A DNA stretch of 64,000 nt from Streptomyces fuscichromogenes (GCF_014645815.1 NZ_BMML01000007.1:458359-522358), one strand, 5' to 3'; positions 42,076 to 50,822 are shown, numbered from the stretch's first letter. A program made the numbers and translations. The notes: generated from the letters alone by a model not told the origin.

Positions 42076-43296
42076 TCAGCAGGCGCCCTCGTCCTGCCAG
42101 GGACCCCACTGGGAGGCGCCGGGCACCTCGTTCTGGGTCCACCACTTGGCCAGCCAGTTGTGGCTGTTGTACGAGACCTCGTTGCCGGCCGTGTACACCG
42201 CCGTCGCGCTCCAGGCGGTCCTGCACGAGGTCGGGGTGGGCGTCGGGGTGGGCGTGGGGGTGGTGGTCGGCGGGGTGACCCCGGCGAACTTCACCGAGTA
42301 CTTGGCGAAGTCCCAGGCGCTCTGCGCCACGCTGGAGCAGGTGCCGGACGTGGTGCCGTTGTTGTCCACCGGGCTGCACGGGCGGTCGCGGTTCAGGGAC
42401 CAGAAGGTGAAGCGGTCCATGTGGTGGCTCGTCGCGTAGTCGAGCACGGTCTGGAAGTCGGCCTGGGTGAAGTACTCGCCGGTGTCGCTGCGCCCGTTCA
42501 TCCCGGAGAAGCCCTCGTGGGCGTAGGCGGTCGCCTGGTCCCAGCCGAAGGTGGACTGGAGGATCGCGTTGAAGTCGGTGAGCGCGCTGGTCTGCGAGGC
42601 CGCCCCGCTGAAGCCGCCGTCGAACGGCATGATGGAGAAGTTGTTCGGGGTGAACCCCTCGGACTTCGCCTCCAGCAGCATCTGCTTGCCGAACCAGCCG
42701 GTGCCGTCGGCCGTCCCGGGCGTCGTCACCGACACGTACAGGCCGGGGTTGTTCTGCTGGAGGATCTTCGCGGCGCCGATCTCGTTCCTGATCGCCGCGG
42801 TGTTCTCGTACTCCGGCTCCTCCAGGTCGAAGTCGATCGCGTGCAGCCCGTACTTGGTGATGACCTGCTGGTAGGCCGCCGCCGTGGAGGCCGCGTCCGC
42901 ACAGGTCTGCCCCAGCTTGGTGCCGCCGTAGCCGCCGATGGAGACGGAGACGTCGCCGCCCCTGGCCCGGATCGTGTTGATCACGGACTGGACGGCGGTG
43001 TCCGAGGAGACCGCCGCCGTGCCGCCCCAGGTGGGCGAGCAGCCGCCGCCGTCGGGGGCCAGGACGAACGCCAGCTGGAAGGCCTTGAGGCCGCTGGCGT
43101 CCATGATGGCGGCCGCGTCCGGCGGGTTGTTGTCCAGCGGCATCAGGTAGGGGGCGGCCGCGTACCACCGGTTGCTCAGTGCGGTGGTCGCGCCGGAGGC
43201 GTCGTTCGCGACGAGCGCGGTGGTGCCGGCGGCGGCGAGGGTGACGGCGGCCGCCGCGCCCAGACATGCGCGAAGGGGTCTCACTGGTGCCTCCAT
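42076..43296 (-). CDS. Secreted family 18 chitinase with C-terminal chitin-binding module
   Basis: A 406-residue extracellular enzyme. The signal peptide spans about 1-36. The GH18 domain (about 42-335) has SIGGYGG and the catalytic DxDxE at IDFDLEE (Asp155, Asp157, Glu159 as acid/base). A TTTPTPTPTPTPT linker (about 343-357) joins it to a C-terminal CBM5/12-like module with AYTAGNEVSYNSHNWLAKWW-like sequence. It hydrolyses chitin. Two 12-bp direct repeats typical of chitinase promoters lie upstream, so induction by chitin oligomers and repression by glucose are expected. Confidence 0.95.
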   Translation of the reverse strand: MEAPVRPLRACLGAAAAVTLAAAGTTALVANDASGATTALSNRWYAAAPYLMPLDNNPPDAAAIMDASGLKAFQLAFVLAPDGGGCSPTWGGTAAVSSDTAVQSVINTIRARGGDVSVSIGGYGGTKLGQTCADAASTAAAYQQVITKYGLHAIDFDLEEPEYENTAAIRNEIGAAKILQQNNPGLYVSVTTPGTADGTGWFGKQMLLEAKSEGFTPNNFSIMPFDGGFSGAASQTSALTDFNAILQSTFGWDQATAYAHEGFSGMNGRSDTGEYFTQADFQTVLDYATSHHMDRFTFWSLNRDRPCSPVDNNGTTSGTCSSVAQSAWDFAKYSVKFAGVTPPTTTPTPTPTPTPTSCRTAWSATAVYTAGNEVSYNSHNWLAKWWTQNEVPGASQWGPWQDEGAC

Positions 43297-43356
43297 GGGG
43301 GGCGGGGAGGTGGAGTGGTCCCAGCTTCCGGAGGTGTCGCGGTCACGTCAATGAAT

Positions 43357-43390
43357 TGGACTGGACCAAAGCCCACTTTGGACTAGACCA
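43357..43390. promoter_or_regulatory. Chitinase-type 12-bp direct repeats (chitin-response/dre-like)
   Basis: TGGACTGGACCA (43357-43368) and TGGACTAGACCA (43379-43390) are direct repeats 22 bp apart. They match the pair of 12-bp repeats known at Streptomyces chitinase promoters and resemble half of the DasR site AGTGGTCTAGACCACT. They lie 61-94 bp upstream of the chitinase start. Confidence 0.9.
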
Positions 43391-43400
43391 TGCGGTTTCT

Positions 43401-44144
43401 TTACCTGTTGTGACCGAGGAGTTCCAGCGTCCCGAACCGCACCTTCACGCCGGGCGACCAGAGCACGCTGACCGGCGGCCCGAGCGGCGCCGGCAAGCCT
43501 GCCGCTGCCACCAGCTCGTCCTCCAGGTCGAGGAGTTCAGCCCGGTGCAGCGGCCAGGTCGGATGCTCGTTCGGCAGGTGCGCGGTACGGCCGTGCCAGG
43601 TCACGTGCAGTCCCCAGCGCGCGGTCAGGAAGTGCTCCAGCGGCGAGGGTTCGGGTATCGGCGGCCCGATCCGTACGACCGCCCGGCCGGCGGCCGCCGG
43701 GCGCCGCCGCTGGCAGCTGTAGGTGATCACGTCGCCCTCGCGGCGCAGCCGCATCGCGGACCAGACGTACGGCAGCCGGAACCCCAGTCGGCCCGCCAGC
43801 ACCGGGAGCAGCCGGGTCGCGTCCAGGGACCTGAACACCACCCCGCGCCTGCCGTGTCCGTCCACCGAGTACAGCCGTACGTTCGTCTCGCAGAAGGTGC
43901 CCAGGTACGGCAGCCCCGGTCCCGGCCCGAAGCCCGTGCCCCGCATCAGGAACGGGACGAGGCCGACGTAGGTGACCCCGTCCAGGGTGTCCGGCCGGGT
44001 GCCGGCGGGCAGCAGTCCCGCGACCAGCTCGGGCTCCACCGGCCAGTGCAGAAAGGTCAGTTCATGCCACCCCTGCACCATGGTCGGCCACCGTACGGGC
44101 CGCGGGGTGGACGGGGTGACGGGCTCGGCCGCCGGGGTCTCCAT
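43401..44144 (-). CDS. YqjF/DUF2071 family protein
   Basis: A 247-residue cytosolic protein of the DUF2071 family. Family features are MVQGWHELTFLHWPVEPELV, LLPAGTRPDTLDG, VTYVGLVPFLMRG, TNVRLYSVDG and GVVFRSLDATRLLPV. The fold is related to the acetoacetate decarboxylase superfamily; the function is unknown. ATG 44144 matches the family start. The frame is open without a stop up to 44366, where a strong ribosome site (GGAGGGTGGC) precedes an ATG, so read-through from the remnant upstream could add 74 unrelated residues. Confidence 0.85.
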   Translation of the reverse strand: METPAAEPVTPSTPRPVRWPTMVQGWHELTFLHWPVEPELVAGLLPAGTRPDTLDGVTYVGLVPFLMRGTGFGPGPGLPYLGTFCETNVRLYSVDGHGRRGVVFRSLDATRLLPVLAGRLGFRLPYVWSAMRLRREGDVITYSCQRRRPAAAGRAVVRIGPPIPEPSPLEHFLTARWGLHVTWHGRTAHLPNEHPTWPLHRAELLDLEDELVAAAGLPAPLGPPVSVLWSPGVKVRFGTLELLGHNR

Positions 44145-44149
44145 GACTG

Positions 44150-44366
44150 AGGTTGATAGCACGTCAGTACGATCCGCTGCAGCGCCTCCACGCGCACCTG
44201 CACATCTTCCGGCTCGGCGGTGTCCACGGGGCCGGCGGACCGGCCGCTCCGTGAGGAGCACCTGCTCCGCCGTGGCCCACCCCTCACCCGGGGCCGCCTG
44301 GTCCGCCGCCGTCGGCGCCTGGTCCGCCGTCGGATCCGCGCCCCGCGGGCCGACGGAGGTCGTCAT
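44150..44366 (-). pseudogene. Frameshifted remnant of a second gene after the enolase-family remnant
   Basis: ATG 44366 overlaps the enolase-family stop codon (ATGA) and has GGAGGGTGGC upstream, so it was probably the next gene of an operon. It opens with MTTSVGPRGADPTADQ. A protein-like stretch, PVDTAEPEDVQVRVEALQRI, appears in another frame downstream, which suggests a frameshift. The family is not recognised. Confidence 0.4.
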
Positions 44367-44618
44367 GCCACCCTCCGGTCGTCGAGTGCGTCCGGGTCCC
44401 GGTCGATGCCGATGCCGGGCACGTCCGGGGCCACCGCCAGGCCGTCGCGGATCTCCAGCTCGCTGCGGGTCACGGCCCGCAGCTGCGGGCCGTACTCGAC
44501 GCGGCTGCCGTCGGGCACCGCGGCGGCGAGGCTGACATGAGGACTGCACCGCGTCGGTGCGGTCCGTCTCGACGGCGATGTCGGCCAGCCGGGCGGTCGC
44601 GGTGGTGATGATGCTCAT
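44363..44618 (-). pseudogene. Internally deleted mandelate racemase/enolase-superfamily gene
   Basis: From ATG 44618 the frame gives a plausible enolase-superfamily N-terminus (ATARLADIAVETDRTDAVQ). Near residue 27 it jumps frame and continues as a typical family C-terminus: SLAAAVPDGSRVEYGPQLRA, LEIRDGLAVAPDVPGIGID, then DPDALDDRRVA and a TGA at 44363. About 85 of the usual 360-380 residues remain and the length is not a multiple of three. The catalytic barrel is lost. GGAGAGAG lies upstream of the ATG. Confidence 0.7.
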
Positions 44619-44815
44619 CGATGTCCGTTCTCTCTCCACGGAATCAGAGAGGAACTTCAACTCGACCTGGCTGTAGGCCAGGTCGCCCGCGATCTGGTCG
44701 CGCCCGGCTCTAGTCGCCGCTCCCACCATGGGCTACCGTCGGTAACACCCTGCCGTCCCGGCAGTCCCAGTCATGTCTCCCGCAGCGCCCGCATCCGTAC
44801 GGAAGGCACGCCCCC

Positions 44816-46627
44816 ATGGAGAACCCCAGAGCAGGCGCCGACGCGCCCGAAAGCTCCGAGCCGTCGTCCCGGTTCACCCGCCGTCAGGTGCTGACGGTGG
44901 CCGGCGGCGCGCTCGCCGGTATGACCCTCGGCCAGGCCGGGGCGTTCGCCGCCGAGTCGCAGGACGCGGACGCGATCGTCGTCGGCCACGGCCTCGCCGG
45001 CCTGGTCGCCACCGCCGAACTCGCCGCCGCCGGCCGGAAGGTGCTGCTGCTCGACCAGGAGCCGGAGGCGAGCCTCGGCGGCCAGGCCTTCTGGTCCTTC
45101 GGCGGACTGTTCTTCGTCGACTCCGACGAACAGCGGCTGATGGGCGTCAAGGACTCCCACGACCTCGCCTGGCAGGACTGGCTCGGCACGGCCGGCTTCG
45201 ACCGGGGCGTCGACGACCCGAAGGGCCAGGACTACTGGGCCTACAAGTGGGCCCAGTCGTATGTGGACTTCGCCTCCGGCGAGAAGCGGTCCTGGCTCTC
45301 CGGGCTGGGCGTGCAGTGGTTCCCGATCGTGGGCTGGGCCGAGCGCGGCGGGGGCCTCGCCGACGGCCACGGCAACTCCGTGCCCCGCTTCCACGTCACC
45401 TGGGGCACCGGCCCGGCCGTGGTCGAGCCGTTCGAGAAGAAGGTGCGCGCCGCGGTCGCCGCCGGCAAGGTGACCTTCAAGTTCCGCTACCGGGTGGACG
45501 AGTTGGTGACCACGGGCGGGGCGGTGACCGGCGTACGGGGCGCGGTCCTGGAGCCCAGCAGCGCGGCCCGCGGCACCCCCAGCAGCCGTACCGTCGTCGG
45601 CGACTTCGAACTGCGGGCCCCGGTCGTGGTGGTCACCTCGGGCGGCATCGGCGCCAACCACGATCTCGTACGGCAGAACTGGCCGGCCCGGCTCGGCACC
45701 CCGCCGAAGTTCATGGTGACCGGCGTCCCCGCGCACGTGGACGGCCGGATGCTCGGCATCACGGCGCAGGCGGGCGGCCGGATCGTCAACCCCGACCGGA
45801 TGTGGCACTACACCGAGGGCCTGCGCAACTACGCCCCGATCTGGCCGAACCACGGCATCCGCATCCTGCCCGGACCGTCCTCGATGTGGTTCGACGCCAA
45901 GGGCCGCCGCTTCGGCACCCCCGACATCCCCGGCTACGACACCCTGCACACCCTCGGGTCGATCACCGCCTCCGGCTACGACTACTCCTGGTTCGTCACC
46001 ACCCAGAAGATCATCGCCAAGGAGTTCGCACTCTCCGGCTCCGAGCAGAACCCCGACCTGACCAACAAGAACGTCTGGCAGTTGCTGTCCCGGATCTGGC
46101 AGACCCCGGAGCCGATCGAGAAGTTCAAGAACAACGGCGCGGACTTCGTGGTCGCCGACAACCTCACCGACCTCGTCACCGGCATGAACAAGCTGACCGG
46201 CGACAACCTCATCGACCTCGCCGACCTCAGACGGCAGATCGAGGCCCGCGACCGCGAGATCGACAACCCGTACAGCAAGGACGTCCAGGTCCAGGGCATC
46301 CGCAACGCCCTGAGCTACATCGGCGACTCCCTCAGCCGGACGGCGTCGATCCACCGGATCCTGGACTCCAGTGCCGGCCCGCTGATCGCCGTGCGGCTGA
46401 ACATCCTCACCCGCAAGACCCTCGGCGGTCTCCAGACCGACCTCTCCGGACGCGTCCTGGACAGCAACGGCACTCCCGTGCCCGGCCTGTACGCCGCCGG
46501 TGAGGTCGCCGGCTTCGGCGGCGGCGGGGTGCACGGGTACCGGTCGCTGGAGGGCACCTTCCTCGGCGGCTGCCTCTTCTCCGGCCGGCAGGCGGGCCGC
46601 GCGGCGGCCGCCGCCACGGCGACCTGA
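44816..46627 (+). CDS. Tat-exported FAD-dependent dehydrogenase (KstD/fumarate-reductase-like)
   Basis: A 603-residue flavoprotein. A twin-arginine signal (TRRQVLTVAGGALAGMTLG) is at about 22-48. The FAD-binding motif DAIVVGHGLAGLVATAELA and LLLDQEPEASLGGQAFWSFG follow, and the C-terminal FAD contact GLYAAGEVAGFGGGGVHGYR is present. It belongs to the FAD_binding_2 group that includes 3-ketosteroid dehydrogenases and flavocytochrome fumarate reductases; the substrate is unknown. Export by Tat fits folding with FAD in the cytosol. It starts 200 bp downstream of the enolase remnant, on the opposite strand. Confidence 0.92.
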   Translation: MENPRAGADAPESSEPSSRFTRRQVLTVAGGALAGMTLGQAGAFAAESQDADAIVVGHGLAGLVATAELAAAGRKVLLLDQEPEASLGGQAFWSFGGLFFVDSDEQRLMGVKDSHDLAWQDWLGTAGFDRGVDDPKGQDYWAYKWAQSYVDFASGEKRSWLSGLGVQWFPIVGWAERGGGLADGHGNSVPRFHVTWGTGPAVVEPFEKKVRAAVAAGKVTFKFRYRVDELVTTGGAVTGVRGAVLEPSSAARGTPSSRTVVGDFELRAPVVVVTSGGIGANHDLVRQNWPARLGTPPKFMVTGVPAHVDGRMLGITAQAGGRIVNPDRMWHYTEGLRNYAPIWPNHGIRILPGPSSMWFDAKGRRFGTPDIPGYDTLHTLGSITASGYDYSWFVTTQKIIAKEFALSGSEQNPDLTNKNVWQLLSRIWQTPEPIEKFKNNGADFVVADNLTDLVTGMNKLTGDNLIDLADLRRQIEARDREIDNPYSKDVQVQGIRNALSYIGDSLSRTASIHRILDSSAGPLIAVRLNILTRKTLGGLQTDLSGRVLDSNGTPVPGLYAAGEVAGFGGGGVHGYRSLEGTFLGGCLFSGRQAGRAAAAATAT

Positions 46628-46933
46628 CGGCGAGCTGACGGAAAGGGGCCGGAAAGTCCGAGTCACCCACCCTCAACCCACCCCCAACCCGCCCCGACAG
46701 TGGCACCCTTGACAGTGTGCGTACTGTTTCGCGACGTTTGAGCGACACCTCCGGACCGGCGACCCCGTCGCCGGTCCCGGAACGAAGGTGTACAGCGGGG
46801 AACAGGAGCTGTTCATAGAAACGGCAGAACGCGGAATACGCGTTATGGGGGGGGGAGCGGTCGCCCATGCGATCCAGAGGCCAGTGCAGTCATGCGTCAC
46901 ACACCTCGTCAGCCGAAGGGCGGTTGATCTGAG
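46628..46933. other. Intergenic region with promoter and leader hairpin
   Basis: A perfect TTGACA lies at 46709-46714, a likely -35 for the downstream acyltransferase. About 40 bp later an 11-bp hairpin follows (46753-46777), then a G-run near 46850. The roughly 200-base leader could hold an attenuator. No gene is seen. Confidence 0.45.
46753..46777 (+). terminator. Hairpin in the leader of the acyltransferase gene
   Basis: GGACCGGCGAC (46753-46763) and GTCGCCGGTCC (46767-46777) pair perfectly with a CCC loop. It lies 126 bp after the FAD enzyme and downstream of a TTGACA, so it may be a terminator or an attenuator. Confidence 0.6.
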
Positions 46934-48037
46934 GTGGACATCACGATCCACAGACCCGGCGAGCTGACCCAGTCGCTCCGCGGGGCCTGGCACCGTGCGA
47001 TGGACGAGTCGCCGGAGTACGCGAACCCCTTTCTGGCCCCGGAGTTCACGACAGGCGTCGGCAGACACCGGGCCGGCGTACGGGTGGCGGTCCTGCGCGA
47101 GGACGGGGAAGCCGTCGGCTTCCTCCCGTACGAGCGCAATGCCCTCGGCGTCGGCCGGGCCGTCGGCCTCGGTCTCTCCGACTGCCAGGCGCTGGTGCAC
47201 CGGCCCGGAGTCACCTGGGACACCCAGGAGCTGCTGAGCGCCTGCGGGATGTCCATCTTCGAGTTCGACCACCTGGTGGCCGAGCAGAGACCTTTCGTCC
47301 CCCATGTCACCGGCACCTTCGCCTCGCCGGTGATCGACGTGAAGCCCGGTGACGGCGGCTACCCCGAGTGGCTGCGCGCCACCTATCCGGGCCTGGCGAA
47401 GACCACGCTGAAGAAGGAGCGGCGCCTCGGCCGGGACACCGGCGACCTGCGCTTCGAGTTCGACGAACGCGATCCCGCGGCCCTGCGCACGCTGATGCGC
47501 TGGAAGTCCGCCCAGTACCGGCGGACCGGACGCATGGACCGCTTCGCCCGCCCCTGGATCGTCGACCTCGTCGACCACCTCTTCCACGTCCGTGAGGAAC
47601 ACTTCACCGGTGTGCTCTCCGTGCTCTACGCCGGCGACCGGCCGGTGGCCGCGCACTTCGGCCCGCGCTCGGGCACCGTGCTCGCCGCCTGGTTCACCGC
47701 CTACGACCCCGAACTGCACTACTACTCACCGGGGTTGATGATGCATCTGCGCACCGCGGAGGCCGCTGCGCGGGCCGGGATCACCCTGGTCGACCTGGGG
47801 CGCGGCGACAAGGAGTACAAGGACTGGCTCAAGACCCGCGAGCTGCGGGTGGGCGAGGGGTTCGCCACCCGCGCCCACCCGGTGGCCACGGCGCACCGAC
47901 TGTGGCGCCGGCCGGTCCGCGGGCTGCGCAACACGGTCCTCGCCCATCCCCGGCTGCGCGACCCGGCGGACCGGCTGCTCAGGACGGTCGGCACGCTGCG
48001 CGTGTCCCGGCGCGGGGACGGACCGCACCAGGGGTGA
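46934..48037 (+). CDS. BioF2/CelD-like GNAT acyltransferase
   Basis: A 367-residue cytosolic protein with a double GNAT fold of the BioF2-like (CelD/BcsL) type. Features are AWHRAMDESPEYANPFLAPE near the N-terminus, KTTLKKERRLGRDTG in the centre, the acetyl-CoA region FTGVLSVLYAGDRPVAAHFG, and YSPGLMMHLRTAEAAARAGI followed by VDLGRGDKEYKDWLK. Members transfer acyl groups in polysaccharide or cell-envelope pathways. GTG 46934 is the start. A 12-bp stem terminator follows. Confidence 0.9.
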   Translation: MDITIHRPGELTQSLRGAWHRAMDESPEYANPFLAPEFTTGVGRHRAGVRVAVLREDGEAVGFLPYERNALGVGRAVGLGLSDCQALVHRPGVTWDTQELLSACGMSIFEFDHLVAEQRPFVPHVTGTFASPVIDVKPGDGGYPEWLRATYPGLAKTTLKKERRLGRDTGDLRFEFDERDPAALRTLMRWKSAQYRRTGRMDRFARPWIVDLVDHLFHVREEHFTGVLSVLYAGDRPVAAHFGPRSGTVLAAWFTAYDPELHYYSPGLMMHLRTAEAAARAGITLVDLGRGDKEYKDWLKTRELRVGEGFATRAHPVATAHRLWRRPVRGLRNTVLAHPRLRDPADRLLRTVGTLRVSRRGDGPHQG

Positions 48038-48048
48038 ACCGAGCCGCC

Positions 48049-48080
48049 CGGCGACGGCCGACCGCATCCGGCCGTCGCCG
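48049..48080 (+). terminator. 12-bp stem terminator after acyltransferase
   Basis: CGGCGACGGCCG (48049-48060) pairs perfectly with CGGCCGTCGCCG (48069-48080). Confidence 0.8.
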
Positions 48081-48177
48081 CGGCCGACCGCTCGCCCGCC
48101 GTTCGCACTATGATCCTGTAAAGGTGAAAACCTGCGGGTTTGCCCTGGTAAGGATGGAGCCTCGGCCGGAGTGATCC

Positions 48178-49005
48178 ATGCCTCGCAAGCGTTCGACGGA
48201 CGACGACGAGCTGCTGGTCAGACTGCGGTCGCTCACCGCCCAGGCACGCGAGCGGGCCGAGTACCAGCGTTCGCAGGTGGAGCTGGCCATCGCCCTCCAG
48301 CGCGGCATGCTGCCCCCGGACCTGCCCGACACCCCCCGCTTCCATCTGGCCGTCCGGTACGCACCCGCCTGCTACGGACTCAACGTGGGCGGCGACTGGT
48401 ACGACGCCTTCCCACTGCCCGACGGCCACATCGGCCTGACCATCGGTGACGTCCAGGGCCACAACATCGAGGCGGCCGCCTTCATGGGCCAGGTCCGGGT
48501 GGCCCTGCGGGCGCTCGCCTCGGTGACCGGCGAGCCGGGCGAGCTGCTCGCCCGCACCAACGACCTGCTGGTGTCCCTGGGCAGCGACCTCTTCGCGACC
48601 TGCACCTTCATGCGGCTGGACCCGGAGGCCGGGGTGCTGGAGAGCGCCCGGGCCGGCCATGTCCCGTTCGTCTGGGCCACCGCGGACGGGAAGTCCGGGG
48701 TCGGGGAGGACGAGGGCGGACCGCCGCTGGGCATCGAACCGGGCATCGACTACCCCGTGGCCCGCTACCGGCTCACCACCGGCGGCATGTTCGTGCTGCT
48801 CACCGACGGCGTGGTGGAGGGGCCGTCGCTGCCCATCGAGGAGGGGCTCGACCAGGTGGTACGGCTCGCCGGGGTCGCCGCCGTCGCCGGTCTCGACGCC
48901 CAGTCCCTGGCCGCCGCCGTGATCAAGGGCGCCGAACGCGTGGGCCACGAGGACGACGCGGCCGTCCTGGTCATGGGCCACGAGGGTCCGGACGCCACGC
49001 CGTAG
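48178..49005 (+). CDS. Single-domain SpoIIE/PP2C serine phosphatase
   Basis: A 275-residue cytosolic phosphatase. An N-terminal helix or coiled coil (about 8-45) leads into the PP2C domain with ALQRGMLPPDLPD, NVGGDWYDAF, LTIGDVQGHN, LLTDGVVEGP and GHEDDAAVLV, so all metal-site aspartates are kept. It lacks the GAF/PAS sensors of the 1222-3726 protein. GGAG lies six bases before ATG 48178. A 16-codon open frame just upstream (GTG 48124 to TGA 48174) may be a leader peptide but is not supported further. Confidence 0.93.
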   Translation: MPRKRSTDDDELLVRLRSLTAQARERAEYQRSQVELAIALQRGMLPPDLPDTPRFHLAVRYAPACYGLNVGGDWYDAFPLPDGHIGLTIGDVQGHNIEAAAFMGQVRVALRALASVTGEPGELLARTNDLLVSLGSDLFATCTFMRLDPEAGVLESARAGHVPFVWATADGKSGVGEDEGGPPLGIEPGIDYPVARYRLTTGGMFVLLTDGVVEGPSLPIEEGLDQVVRLAGVAAVAGLDAQSLAAAVIKGAERVGHEDDAAVLVMGHEGPDATP

Positions 49006-49136
49006 CCCCCGGCGGCCCGGCTGCGGCTCCGGCTCCGGTTCCGGCGCTCGTGCCGGGCGCACGGAGACACCGGCACCGGTCCGCGGGCCGGCCGCGGGCG
49101 GCTCCCGCCTCGCCGACCCGGCCGCCCCGGTGTCTG

Positions 49137-50147
49137 ATGGCTGGTGTGGTGGGAAACCAGGAGCTGCGCCCGGTCGTCTTCGCCCTCCGGACGCTGGCCG
49201 TCGCCACCTGCTACTACGCGGCAGGACGGCTCGGCCTGCTGTGCCGGCTGACCGTCGAGGGCGCCGTCTTCACCCCCGTCTACCCGTCGACCGGCGTGGC
49301 GCTGGCCTGTCTGCTGGTCCTCGGCCTGGGCTGCTGGCCGGGCATCACGCTCGGCGCGTTCTTCCTCGTGCTGTCGGTCGGCAGTCCCGGCCCCGACGCC
49401 GTGGGCATCCTCGTCGGCCAGACGGCCGGGCCGGTCTGCGCCTACCTGACGCTGCGCCGGGTCGGCTTCCGCACCGACCTGAGCCGGCTGCGGGACGGCC
49501 TCGCCCTGGTGTTCCTCGGAGCGTTCGGCGCCATGCTGGTCAGCTCCACCGTCGGCGTGGTCAGCCTGATGCTCGCGGGCAAGCTCGACCCGACCCACTT
49601 CTGGCCGACCTGGCTGGCATGGTGGGTCGGCGACGCGATGGGCGTGCTGATCATCACCCCGGTCCTGCTGGTGCTGTTCGAAGCCCGCAGGCTGCCGTCG
49701 CTGTCCCGCTGGAAGGAGGTCCTGGCCCTCGTCGCCGTCGCGGCCGTCCTGGTCCCGCTGGCCACGCACAGTTCCCTGAGCGCGCTGTTCCTCGTCTACC
49801 CGCTGCTGATCTGGGCCGCGCTGCGGTTCCGGCTGGCGGGGAGCATGCTGTGCGCGCTGTTCGCGTCCGTGACGGCCACGGTCGCCGCGACGGAGGGCAT
49901 CGGCGCGTTCACCCGGCTGTCGCCCGTCGAGGTGATGGTGAAGCTCCAGTTGTTCAACGGCTCGCTGGCGCTGACCGCACTGCTGCTGTCGGCGGTGATC
50001 ACCGAGCAGTACCACACCCGGCTCTCCGTCGAGGAGGCCTGCGAGGAGCTGGCCGAGGCCCTGGAGCACCTCACCGCGCACGACTCCCCGGCCGGGCGGG
50101 CCCCGCCGGGGGCGGCGGAACCGCCGCGCGAGCGCGGCACCCGGTGA
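49137..50147 (+). CDS. MASE1-domain integral membrane protein
   Basis: A 336-residue protein with eight or so membrane helices from about 12 to 300. MASE1 signature positions are visible: YPSTGVALACLLVLG near helix 2, then LRRVGFRTDLSRLRDGL, and FWPTWLAWWVGDAMGVLIITPVLLVLF. MASE1 is normally an N-terminal sensor joined to a kinase, phosphatase or GGDEF domain; here it ends in a short helical tail with no output domain. The upstream PP2C phosphatase (132 bp away) could be its partner. ATG 49137 is used; GTG 49146 or 49149 are alternatives. Confidence 0.88.
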   Translation: MAGVVGNQELRPVVFALRTLAVATCYYAAGRLGLLCRLTVEGAVFTPVYPSTGVALACLLVLGLGCWPGITLGAFFLVLSVGSPGPDAVGILVGQTAGPVCAYLTLRRVGFRTDLSRLRDGLALVFLGAFGAMLVSSTVGVVSLMLAGKLDPTHFWPTWLAWWVGDAMGVLIITPVLLVLFEARRLPSLSRWKEVLALVAVAAVLVPLATHSSLSALFLVYPLLIWAALRFRLAGSMLCALFASVTATVAATEGIGAFTRLSPVEVMVKLQLFNGSLALTALLLSAVITEQYHTRLSVEEACEELAEALEHLTAHDSPAGRAPPGAAEPPRERGTR

Positions 50148-50153
50148 CCGACG

Positions 50154-50189
50154 CCACGGGGGACCGGGCGGCCGCCCGGTCCCCCGTGG
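50154..50189. terminator. 36-bp perfect palindrome terminator
   Basis: CCACGGGGGACCGGGCGG (50154-50171) is followed directly by its exact reverse complement (50172-50189). It lies between convergent genes and should end transcription from both sides. Confidence 0.92.
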
Positions 50190-50207
50190 AAGAAAGCCGG
50201 TCCGAAC

Positions 50208-50699
50208 TCAGACGGTGCCGCTCGCCGTGATCTGGACCTTGGCCTTGGGGTTGCCGCTCTGGGAGCCGTAGCCCTCGATCTTGTCGACGATGTCCTGACC
50301 CTCGACGACCTCGCCGAAGACCACGTGCTTGCCGTCCAGCCAGGACGTCACGACGGTGGTGACGAAGAACTGCGAGCCGTTGGTGTTCTTGCCCGCGTTG
50401 GCCATGCTCAGCAGGTACGGGCGGTCGTGCTTGAGCTCGAAGTTCTCGTCCTTGAACTTCTCGCCGTAGATGCTCTTGCCGCCGGTGCCGTCACCGCGGG
50501 TGAAGTCGCCGCCCTGGAGCATGAACTGGGGGATGATCCGGTGGAAGCCGGAACCGGCGTATCCGAAACCGTGCTGGCCCGTGGCGAGCTCACGGAAGTT
50601 GCGGGCGGTGTCGGGCACCACCTTGTCGAACAGGGTGAACACGATCCGGCCGGCCGGCTGGTCGTTGATCGAAATGTCGAAGTAAACGTTGTCGCTCAT
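50208..50699 (-). CDS. Cyclophilin-type peptidyl-prolyl cis-trans isomerase
   Basis: A 163-residue cytosolic cyclophilin that speeds proline isomerisation in protein folding. The active-site residues are conserved: GFHRIIPQFMLQGGDFTRGD contains the catalytic Arg, Phe, Met and Gln; SMANAGKNTNGSQFFVTT and SWLDGKHVVFGEVVEG follow. The length is standard for the single-domain form. ATG 50699 is used; the frame is open to 50780 but the family starts here. AGGTTGACC lies upstream. Confidence 0.98.
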   Translation of the reverse strand: MSDNVYFDISINDQPAGRIVFTLFDKVVPDTARNFRELATGQHGFGYAGSGFHRIIPQFMLQGGDFTRGDGTGGKSIYGEKFKDENFELKHDRPYLLSMANAGKNTNGSQFFVTTVVTSWLDGKHVVFGEVVEGQDIVDKIEGYGSQSGNPKAKVQITASGTV

Positions 50700-50822
50700 G
50701 CAGGTCAACCTATCGCGAACCGTCCCACCGGGCCGCACGGCCCGCAGTGTCGGGACGCGCTGACGCAATACCCGGAACACCGGGACGCGACGGGCCGTGG
50801 ACTCCCGGCCCGTCGCGCACGC

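Noticed and set aside
44220..44540. Plus-strand small ORFs in the enolase remnant region
   Set aside because: The minus strand shows family-like protein sequence in two frames; plus-strand frames are Arg/Pro-rich shadows.
48124..48174. Sixteen-codon leader peptide before the PP2C gene
   Set aside because: No clear ribosome site, no regulatory codon pattern and no matching terminator/antiterminator pair.
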